Assembly (NCBI GenBank): GCA_018401495.1
Contig: JAGYJX010000011.1
Location: 62,001-126,000 of the forward strand
Length of the DNA: 64,000 nucleotides
Direction of reading: 5' to 3'
Source of the DNA: Rhodospirillaceae bacterium
GTDB taxonomy: Bacteria > Pseudomonadota > Alphaproteobacteria > Thalassobaculales > Thalassobaculaceae
The translations under genes and the position numbers were made by a program. Every line of letters begins with the position of its first letter. The first letter of the stretch is position 1. Under the pieces are notes generated by a model, which saw only the letters and a program-made list of their open reading frames with translations, was not told the DNA's origin and did no database searches. Shown one piece after another: positions 55,553-64,000 of this stretch.

Positions 55553-56658
55553 TCGCCGGCCTCCCGCAGCGGCGGGCTCAGGCGCTCGCGCAACGCCGCC
55601 GCCAATGTCGCGATGGTCGGATGCTCGACCAGCAGGACCGGCTCGACCTCGACGCCGAGCGCACCGGCGACTGTCTCGGCGACATGCAGCGCCTTGATCG
55701 AATCGAGCCCCAGGTCGGCGAACACCGTCGCCGGCGCGAGGCGCGCGGGATCGACCTTGAGGTGCCGGGCGAGCGCCGCGCGGATCGCCGTCTCCGGATC
55801 CACGGGGGCCGGGTCCACAGCGGCCGGGTCCCCAGGGGCCGGATCGCCACGGGCTGGCCGATCCGCCGCCGCGTCGAGCGCGCGGAGCGTATCGACGTAG
55901 TGCCGCAGCGCCTCGTCGGAGAGTTCGGCGAGCGGGTCTGCCGTCGCGACGGGGCGCTCCACCAGGCCGTCCAGCACGTCCGGGCGGCCGACCACGATCG
56001 CCAGGGCAGCGGCACTCCCGGCCAACGCCCGCTCCAGCAGCGCGATGCCGCGGGCGGCATCGATGGTGCCGAGCCCGGCGGTCCGCAGCGCCGCCACCCG
56101 TCCGGCATCGAGCTCCTCGTCATAGGCCCATTGCGGCCATGCGATCGACAGGCGGCGGCCCGGGCCGGGGCCCGGGGCAGCCATCAGGGCGTCCTGGGCG
56201 GCGCAGGCGGCGGCGTAGTCGGCGCCGCCGGCCAGCCCGAACCACGCGGCGAGCGACGAGAACGTGACGAAGGCGCGGATCTCCCGGCCCGCGAGTGCGG
56301 CTTCCAGGGCGCGGGTTCCGGCCGTCTTCACCGCCAGCACCGCCGCGGCCCGGGAGCGGTCCTTCGCGGTCAGCGGCGCGTTGTCGACCACGCGGGCCAG
56401 ATGCAGCACCACGTCGATGCCGCCGAGCGCGGCGGCGACCGCGTCGACGGCACCGCGCAGGGCGGCGGCATCGGTCACGTCGGCCTGGTGGTAGACCAGG
56501 CTCGCCAGATCCGGCGGCACCGCCGCGGCGCGTGGCCGCCGGCCGATGACCGCGACGCGGGCGCCGAGCACGCCCGTCATCTCCCGGGCCAGCGCGGTCC
56601 CGACCGCCCCGAGGCCACCCACCATCAGCACCCGGCAGCCCGGGCCGATCACCGGCAC
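55549..56658 (-). CDS. PKS gene A segment: KR and terminal ACP
   Basis: KR-A2 (about 56030-56640) has MVGGLGAVGTALAREM and the catalytic Ser/Tyr in FSSLAAWFGLAGGADYAAA. ACP-A2 (55590-55810) has ADLGLDSIKALHV. This segment ends the protein; the ACP must hand the chain to the KS of gene B. The frame begins after the cccc run 56658-56661. Confidence 0.85.
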   Translation of the reverse strand: MPVIGPGCRVLMVGGLGAVGTALAREMTGVLGARVAVIGRRPRAAAVPPDLASLVYHQADVTDAAALRGAVDAVAAALGGIDVVLHLARVVDNAPLTAKDRSRAAAVLAVKTAGTRALEAALAGREIRAFVTFSSLAAWFGLAGGADYAAACAAQDALMAAPGPGPGRRLSIAWPQWAYDEELDAGRVAALRTAGLGTIDAARGIALLERALAGSAAALAIVVGRPDVLDGLVERPVATADPLAELSDEALRHYVDTLRALDAAADRPARGDPAPGDPAAVDPAPVDPETAIRAALARHLKVDPARLAPATVFADLGLDSIKALHVAETVAGALGVEVEPVLLVEHPTIATLAAALRERLSPPLREAGE

Positions 56659-59600
56659 CCCGCCGCCGGCGCATCCGCGGTCGACAGCCGGCGCACCAGC
56701 CGCCGCCCGCCGGTCCGGCGGACCAGGCCGGCACCGGGCGCGCCGGCCGCGCGCTCCTCGGCGAGCAGTCCCGAAAGCTCCGCCACGGTCGCGGCCTCCG
56801 GGATGGCGACCACGCGGATCCGGACGTCGAGGCCCTCCTGCGCGGCCGAGAGTGCCAGTGCCGTCAGCGCCTCGACCGCCGGCTCGCCAGCATCGGTCGC
56901 CAGCAGCACGCGCCGAACCCGCCCGGGCCGGGCCAGCACCGCCGACAGCCCGTCGATCGCGGCGAGCGCCAGGTCATGCGCCTCGCCGGCCGCGTCGGCA
57001 CCGGTCGTCCGCTCCAGCAGAACCACGAGGTCGCCGCCGCTTGCCGCCGGCAGCCGATCGATCAGGCCGTTCCAATCCAGGCGCAGCCATCCGCTCGCCG
57101 GTCCACCCAGATGCTGCGCCGCTCCCGCCGCCAGGGCCGGCGGCCCGCCGGCGAGCAGCCACGGCCCGGCGGCGGATCCCGCTGAATCGGCAGGCTCCTC
57201 GAACCAGCCGGCCTCCAGGAAGCGAATCTCGTGCACCGGCGCCGTCGCATCCGAGGTTCGGATTCCCGTCGCCGGCGTCGCGGCCAGCCAGTAGCGCTCG
57301 CGACGGAACAGCGTTGCCGGCAGCGCCACCGGCACCAGGCCTGCCACCCAGGGCAGCCGGTCCCAGTCGACCTCGGCACCCTCGCACCACAGCCGCGCCA
57401 GCGCGTCGACGTCGCTGGCCGCCAGCCGCTCCGCGACCAAGGCCGCACCCGCCGCGGTCTCCTCCAGCAACCGCGCGAGGCCGCCGGGACCGGAGCCGAC
57501 GGCGGCGGCGTCCGGCGGCCGTCCGCCGGCGAGCGACTGCAGCGCCGCCCGGACCTCCCGCGGCCCCGCCACCGGAACCGCGACGCGGTAGGCGCAGGCA
57601 CGCCGCCCGACCCGCAGCGTGTGCAGCGCCGCCGGCAGGTCGGCGCACGCATCGATCGCATCGACCAGACGCGCGGCGGCCCGCTCCACCGTCTCGCGGT
57701 CGGGCCCGGATAGTACCAGCAGGTCGCGCAGGACCGAGGTCACCGCGGCGTCGCGCGCCGGCGCCTCCTGCATCACTACATGGGCATTGGCGCCGCCGGC
57801 CCCGAAGGAGCTGACGCCGATGCGGCGCGGTCCGTCCGGCGGCGCCGGCCAGTCGATCGCCGTCGCCGGCACCGCCAGGCCGCAAGCCTCGAGGTCGATC
57901 CGCGGGTTGAGGCTGGCCGCGTGCCGCAGCGGCGCGATCCGGCGGTGCCGCAGCTGCAGCACCGCCTTCGCCATGCCGGCCACGCCGGCCGCCGCTTCGA
58001 GGTGGCCGATATTCGCCTTCAGCGCCCCGATCCAAAGCGGCCGTGGGCGGTCCACACCGCCAAAGGCCTGGGCGAGCCCGGTCGCCTCGATCGGGTCGCC
58101 CAGGCTGGTGCCGGTGCCGTGCGTCTCGACCACGTCGACGCTCGCCGGTTCGATGCCGGCCCGCGCCATCGCCTCGGCGGCGACCCGGGCCTGAGCCGTC
58201 GGGCTCGGCACCGAGAAGCCGGAGGTCCGGCCGCCGGCATTCAGCGCGGTGCCGAGGATCACGGCCTCGACGCGGTCACCGTCGCGCAGTGCGGCGGCCA
58301 GCGGCTTCAGCACCAGGGCGACCACGCCCTCGCCGTCGACGAAGCCGTCGGCATCGGCCCCGAAGGCGCGGCAGTCTCCCGACGGCGACAGCATCCGCGC
58401 CTCGGACAGGTTGCCGAGCTGCCGCGGATGCACGATCAGGTTCACCCCACCCACCACTGCCGCCCCGCAGTCGCCGCGCCGCAGCGCCTCGACCGCCAGG
58501 TGCAGTGCGGTCAGCGAGGACGAGCACGCGGTATCGACCGCCAGGCTCGGCCCCAGCAGGTTCGCGGCATAGGAAAGCCGGTTGGCGATCGACCAGTAGG
58601 ACGAGGTCGCCGGGGCCGGGCCGCCGGCCGCCTGCTGCGCCGCCAGCCATTGGTAGCCGGCATTCATCACCCCGACATAGACCCCCACCGGCCCCGATCG
58701 CGCCTGCAGCCGTGCGGGCGTGCTGCCGGCATCCTCCAGGGCATGCCAGGCGGTCTCCAGGAACAGCCGCTCCTGCGGGTCGATCGCCTCGGCGTCGGCG
58801 GGTGAGATCCCGAAATACAGCGGATCGAAGCAGTCGATCTCCGAAAGGAAGCCGCCGGTCCGGGTATAGGACCGACCGCCGCCCCCGCCGGGTCGAACCA
58901 GCCATCCGGCCAGCGCCCCGCCGGAACCGGGCCGAGCGCGCTGCCGCCGACCTCGAGCAGCCGCCACAGCGCCGCCGGGTCGGCAGCACCCGGGAACCGC
59001 CCGGCCATGCCGATGATCGCGACCGCGTCGTCGCCGGCCGGCGCGGGGATCGGCCGGATGTCGGCCGGGGCAGTGCCAGCCGCCCGGATCGGGGTCGGCG
59101 CCGGCTCGGAGCCGGTGCCCAGTGCGGCCTGCACGGCCGCCGAGTTGTGCGCCAGCAGGTGGTCGGCGAGCGCTGCGAGCGTGTCGTGCTCGAACAGCAG
59201 GGTCTGCGAGACGCCACCGAAGCGGGCGTCGATCGCGTCGCGGATCGCCATGGCGGAGAGCGATTCCAGGCCGTAGCGGTCGAACGGCTCGCCGGCCCGC
59301 AGGTCCGCCGGATCGAGCCCGAGCTGGCCGGCCACGATCGACCGCAGCGCCGCCACCAGGCGACCACGCAGCCCGGCGTCCGCCGCACCCGCCGGCGCCT
59401 CGGAAACGGCCTCGACCGGGAGGCGCGACGCCGGCCGCCAGGCAGTCCGCGCCTCAGCCGGCGCGGTGGCGACGATCACCAGCCTGGCCGTCGGCCCGCC
59501 GCCCGGCCAGGTCGATCACCCGGATGTCGGAATAACCGGCCGCAGCCAGCAACGCGCGCCAGCCGTCGACGCCGACCAGCGGGCCGTGCGGCAGCCGCTC

Positions 59601-62600
59601 CGGCGCGCCGGCGCCGCGCCACCAGCCGTCGGTCAGGCCGAACACCAGGGTGCCGAAATCCTGGTTGGCAATCAGTTCGTTGACCACCAGCCTGCCGCCC
59701 GGCTTCAGCAGCCGGCCGAGTTCGCGCAGCGCCGCCGGCAGGTCGGCGGCGGCATGCAGCATGTTGGTGGCGACCACCACGTCGGCGACGCCGGGCCCCA
59801 GGCCGTTCTCCTCGGCCGGCCGCTCGGCGTCGTACAGCGCGGTCTCGAACCACGGCCGGCCGGGGCCGAGCTCGGCCGCCGCGCGCTCCAGGAACCGCCG
59901 CGACACGTCGGTGAAGAGATAGCGTGACGGCAGCGCGCCCGGCGACGCCGCGAGCGCGTCGAGCACCGCGCGGGTGCCGCCGCCGGTGCCGCCGCCGACC
60001 TCAACGATCACCGCCCCGGAACCGCCCCGCCGGCCTCGGCAACGGCGGCGGCCGCCGCTGCGTTGAAACCGTCGGAGACCGGATTGCCGCGATAGGCGTC
60101 GGCGACCACGTCGCCGCGGCCGCCGGGGAACAGCACCGTCAGCGGATCGATCCGCCCGGCCAGCATCCCGGGGTAGCGGGCGAGTGTCGCGTCCAGCAGG
60201 GCGCGCGGGCCGGCGATCCAGCCCGGTGCATCGACCAGCGCCGCCTCGGCGGCGGCCTGCACCACGGCGGGGTCGACGCCGGCCGCCGGCAGCCGGACCA
60301 CACCGTCGCGCTCGGCCGCCAGCCCGGCCCGCGCCAGGGCATCGACGAGTGCGGCGAACAGTCGGTGCCGTGGCGGTGCCACCTCCAGCAGGCGCAGCAA
60401 TGCCGCCGGGGTTTGCGCCCGGCCGGCGGCGTCGCCCTGCGCCTCGGCCAGGATCGCCGCCAAACGCGCCAGGCCGTAGCGCTCGAGCGCGCGGAACGCA
60501 GCGACATGCCCGGCGAGATCGCCCGCGTCTTCCCCGTCCTCGCTCCAGCCGAGGCCGGCCAGCGCATGCGGCTCGGCGGCGACCGCCGCGAGGCGGGGAT
60601 CTCGCGGCCGAGCACGAGATCGACGATCCGCAGGCCGTCGGCCGGCAGGATCGGGTGGATCCCCGCCCGGCGCAGCCGCGCCTGGGTCGCGGGATCGGCA
60701 ACTGCGCCGACCTCGCCCCACAGCCCCCAGTCGATCGTCTGGACCCGCATCGGTCCGGGCCAGGCGCCAGCGATCGCGTCCTGCAGGCAGGAGCCGGCGA
60801 CGTAGTTGGCCTGCCCGTCGACGCCGGCGAAGGCGTTGGCCGACGAGAACACCACCGCCCGTCCGGCCCCGGCGCGCGCCGCCGCCGCCAGGACATTGGC
60901 CGTCCCGACCGCCTTGGGCGCCAGCGGTGCCGCGAAGTCGGCCGCCGACATGCCGGTCAGGCGGCCGTCGCGCAGCACCAGGGCCAAGTGGAACACCGCG
61001 TCCAGCCGGCCGTGGGTCGCGACCACCCGCGCGACCGCCGCCTCCACCGCCGCCGCGTCGGCGACATCGGCAGACAGGTAGGTCACGCCGTCGGGAAGCT
61101 GGCCCTGCACAGAGGCGCGCCGGCCGCTCAGCACCACCCGGGCACCGTGCCGTGTCACCAGATGACCGGCCAGCGCCCGGCCGAGACCGCCGGCGCCACC
61201 GGTGACCAGGCAGACGGCCCCAGCCGGCAGTGCCGGCAGCGGCGGCGCCGCATCGGGTGCCGCCGCCACCAGACGCTCCTCGAACCGCCGGCCGCCGGTC
61301 CACCGCGACCGCGGCCGCGGCAGCGGACCGAACGGCTCGGCGAACAGGCGGTCGATCGACTCCGTTCCCGGCAGATCGGCATGGTCGATACCGACCAGCG
61401 CCAGCGACAGGCGGCGGCGCTCCGCCGCCAGCGACCGCGCCAGCCCGAGCAGCCCGGCGCCGGTCACGGAGTCGCCGCCGGCCTCGTTCACCGTCAGCAC
61501 CAGCAGGCGTTCCGGGCCGGTCCCGGCCGGCAGCCGCGCCAGCCCGCGGGCCACCGCGCCCGCCGCCTCGGTCAGCCGGGCCGCCCGGGTGGCGAGTGCC
61601 GCCGAGCAGGCCGGCGGAACAGCCGGAGCGTCGTCCAGCAGGATCAGCGTCTGTGCCGCGGCACAGGCCCGGAGGACCCGCTCGACCAGGGCCTCCGGAT
61701 CGTCGCCGTCGAGCGGCAGCACCGCCGCCGGCCGCAGCCGCCCGGACAGGCGCTGCACCAGCCCGCTCTCGTCGCGGCCGTGCGCCAGAACGACCGTTCC
61801 CAGTGCCTGCGGCGGACCGATGACGGGCCGCTCCGACCAGGCCGGCGCAAGCAGACGCGGCTCGACCCGCCGGGCGGGCTGCAGGACCCGGAGTCCACGC
61901 AGTTGGAAGACCGGCCGGCCGGCGGCGTCCAGCCCGTCCAGGTCGAACCGGCCGTCGCCCTGCCGGCGGGCCCGTGCCGACGCGACCGGCCGGTCGTCGC
62001 CGATCCAGCGCACCTGCGCGATCTCCGCCGGTATTCCGGCCGCCGTCAGGCCCGCCGGCTGCAGCGCCGCCGCGGCCTGGAAGACGGCGTCGAGGTCCAG
62101 GACCAGACGGCGCGCCGGATCGCCCGCGGACGTCGCCTGCAGCGCCGCCTCGGCCAGGACACCGTCGCTACGGACCGCCGCGAGCCGCCGGAAGGAGCCG
62201 CCGTAGTCGAGGCCGAGGGCGGCGAGGCCGCGATAGATCCCGTCGGGCTCGCAGTCGGTGCCGGCGGCCGGAGCGGGGATCGCCTCCAGCGCGTCGCCGC
62301 CGGCGAGCCGGGCCGATGCCACGGCCTCGCCGGCAGCCTCCAGCCGGACCGCGCCGGCTTCGACCCGGCACTCCAGAACGACGGCCGGCCGGCCGGCCGT
62401 TGGGCGCACCTGCCGAAGGAACCGGACATCGTCGAGCCCGCGGCGGTCGCGGCCGGCCAGCAGGACGACGGCGGCGGCGCCGGGCAGCAGCGGCCGACCA
62501 TCGACGCGATGCTCCGCCAGCAGCGGGTCTCCGGCCTCGAACCGCATGTCGAGCCCGCGGGCCGGAGGTGCCGGCGCGGCCACCCCGGGTCCCGCCGTGT

Positions 62601-64000
62601 CGGGCCAGATCCGCCGGCGCAGCAGCGGCCGGGCCGGCAGTCCGATCCGCCGCCCGGCCGACCCGACCGCCCGCCAGTCGACGGCGGCACCCGCGACCCA
62701 GGATCGCAGCGCCGGTTGCAGCCCGCCCGACGCCGCCGGTGCCGCGGCGGCAACGGCCTCGTCGTCGGGAATTCGCAGGAGCAGTCCGTCGACCGCGCGG
62801 CCGGCCCGCCAGTCCGACAGCATCCGCGCCGCCGCCGCGCCGCTGTCGGCGAGCAGCCCCAGCCGGGCGGCCAGCGGCTCGCGGCCGAGCTGCAGGCTGC
62901 GCGCCAGGTCGGCCGAGGACACCGCGTCGGCGGCCGCCGCGAGCAGCGGCAGCAGGCCGTCCACCTCGGCCTCCAGCTGCGCCCGGTTGCGTCCGGAGAA
63001 CACGAAGCCGAACGGACCCTCGGCCGCGACCGGGAGCGGGCGGGCCGGCGGCTCCTCGACCAGCAGATGCGCGTTGGTGCCGCCGGCGCCGAACGAGCTG
63101 ATGCCGGCCAGTCGCGGCTCCTCACCCGGCTCCCAGCGCTCGGCCGCGGTCACCAGCCGCAGCCCTCCGGCGGCGGTCAGCGCCGGGCTCGGCCGGCCAT
63201 GCATCAGGGTCGGCGCCAGGGTGCCGTGCCGGAACTGCAGCAGCACACGGGCGAGGCCGGCCATCCCCGCGGCGGCCTCCAGGTGCCCGATCGCCGCCTT
63301 CACCGTGCCGAACGGCAACGGCTCGGCACGGGTGCCGGCGGCCCGCACGATGCCGTCGAGCTCGATCGGGTCGCCGAGCGCGGTGCCGGTGCCGTGCGCC
63401 TCCAGGAACCCCAGCCGGCCGGCCGGCACGCCGGCGAGGTCGAGGGCAGCCCGGATCGCCGCGGCCTGCGCCTCCGGGCTCGGCACGGTATAGCCGTTGG
63501 TCCGCCCGCCATGGGTGACCGCCGAGCCGCGGATCACGCCGCGGATCGGGTCGCCGTCCGCCAGTGCGGCGGCAAGCGGCTTCAGCACGACGATGGCGAC
63601 GCCCTCGCCGGGCACGTAGCCGCCGCCGCCCTCCGCGAAGCTCCGGCACAGCCCGTCGGTCGAGGCGAAGCGGCCGGCGCTGAGGCCGACATATTTCAGC
63701 GGATGCAGGCTGAGGTTGACCGCACCCGCCAGCGCCACCTGCGCCTCGCCGCTCCACAGCGTCCGGCACGCCATGTGGATCGCCGTGAGCGACGACGAAC
63801 AGGCGCTGTCCACCGCCAGGCTCGGGCCGTGCAGGTCGAGCCAGTAGGACAGCCGGTTGGCGATCGACCAGTAGGGTGCGGCCGCCGGCACCGGGTTGCC
63901 ACGCGCATGCTGCTCGGCGCCGATCAGCAGGTAGTCGCCATACATCACGCCGACATGCACCGAGCCGGCGCGGTCGGGATCCGGCGCCAGGGAGGCGCGG
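55549..64000 (-). CDS. Trans-AT PKS gene A, C-terminal two modules (5' end outside window, frameshifted)
   Basis: Only the C-terminal part is visible: KS-DH-KR-MT-ACP followed by KS-KR-ACP. The frame is open through the window edge (RASLAPDPDRAGSVHVG before the KS), so the gene and probably earlier PKS genes continue upstream. Five one-base breaks occur in this sequence (gggg 60595-60598, cccc 60014-60017, about 59487, ccccc 58882-58886, cccc 56658-56661), and each restores a continuous domain when corrected. There is no AT domain. The stop at 55549 overlaps the gene B start (ATGA). Module A1 predicts an alpha-methyl enoyl unit and module A2 a beta-hydroxy unit. Confidence 0.82.
56661..58882 (-). 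CDS. PKS gene A segment: ketosynthase A2
   Basis: The main part of a complete condensing KS (ends about 57770): DTACSSSLTALHLAV (about 58528), HGTGTSLGD, KANIGHLEAAAG, SSFGAGGANAHVV. It is followed by the KS linker (ALPATLFRRERYW) and the structural half of the KR, with no DH. The first about 60 residues of this KS (AIIGMAGRFPG) lie in the preceding frame. Confidence 0.85.
58886..59487 (-). CDS. PKS gene A segment: ACP-A1 and start of KS-A2
   Basis: The ACP (59155-59385) has serine motif DRYGLESLSAMAI, then LLFEHDTLAALADHLL. A proline/alanine linker leads to the start of KS-A2, AVAIIGMAGRFPGAADPAA (from about 59030). The frame is lost at the ccccc run 58882-58886. Confidence 0.82.
59487..60598 (-). 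CDS. PKS gene A segment: C-methyltransferase (spans two frames)
   Basis: The upstream half (60017-60598) is the helical lid (RHRLFAALVDALARAGL, VLFPGGRGDVVADAYRGNP). After a missing base at 60014-60017 the SAM core follows: VIVEVGGGTGGGTRAVLDA, VADVVVATNMLHAAADLP and FGTLVFGLTDGWW. Such domains methylate the alpha-carbon of the beta-ketoacyl-ACP in trans-AT systems. Confidence 0.8.
60598..64000 (-). CDS. PKS gene A segment: KS (partial), DH and KR of module A1
   Basis: KS-A1 lacks its first about 100 residues (outside the window) but has DSACSSSLTAIHM (Cys codon 63799-63801, with Ser before Ala where Thr is usual), HGTGTALGD, KAAIGHLEAAAG and SSFGAGGTNAHLL. DH-A1 (about 61880-62545) has an intact AEHRVDGRPLLPG motif with His near 62511. 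KR-A1 (60660-61215) has TGGAGGLGRALAGHL and FSSANAFAGVDGQANYVAGS. The frame is lost at the gggg run 60595-60598. Confidence 0.86.

Overview
The window is very GC-rich DNA with almost every gene on the minus strand. It reads as the downstream half or more of a trans-acyltransferase (trans-AT) modular polyketide synthase cluster, followed by its efflux and activation genes and then by mobile-element debris. GC content, codon use and gene types suggest an alphaproteobacterium, possibly Rhodospirillales-like; this is an inference, because no rRNA or housekeeping marker is present.

Layout in the direction of transcription (high to low coordinates). PKS gene A (about 64000-55549) enters from outside the window and carries KS-DH-KR-MT-ACP and KS-KR-ACP. 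Gene B (55552-51728) is a luciferase-like monooxygenase fused to a KS that lacks one active-site His and to a methyltransferase. Gene C (51731-36765) has an N-terminal ACP, which probably completes gene B's module, then KS-DH-KR-MT-ACP, KS-DH-KR-ACP and KS-DH-KR-MT-ACP. Gene D (36772-35966) is a stand-alone short-chain reductase resembling 2,4-dienoyl-CoA reductases. Gene E (35957-16521) has KS-MT-ACP, KS-KR-ACP, KS followed by two normal ACPs and two serine-less ACP-like domains, KS-DH-KR-MT-ACP, and a final KS-ER-ACP-TE. The TE is fused to a donor ACP of the beta-branching type. A complete beta-branching (HMG-CoA synthase) cassette follows: decarboxylating KS, HMGS, ECH1, ECH2. Then come a condensation-domain-like acyltransferase and a free ACP. 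Most junctions are 4-base ATGA overlaps, so about 53 kb looks like one translationally coupled operon. There are no AT domains and no trans-AT gene in the window, so the loading AT and the start of the assembly line must lie upstream.

Further downstream are two small unrecognised highly charged proteins, an RND efflux pair (membrane-fusion protein and pump), an ABC1/UbiB-family kinase translationally coupled to the pump, and an Sfp-type phosphopantetheinyl transferase that could activate all the carrier domains. The cluster seems to end at about 3.05 kb, where a decayed IS630 transposase, a PAS protein truncated by an insertion, and an IS21-family element (istA plus its left-end repeat array) begin.

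Genes A, C and E are each broken by single-base indels, about 18 in total. Two thirds are missing bases, mostly in short G or C runs. Domains continue intact in another frame on both sides of every break, and the unrelated genes have none, so these are more likely consensus errors than true inactivation. Domain boundaries are approximate (tens of bases). No search or alignment was run.
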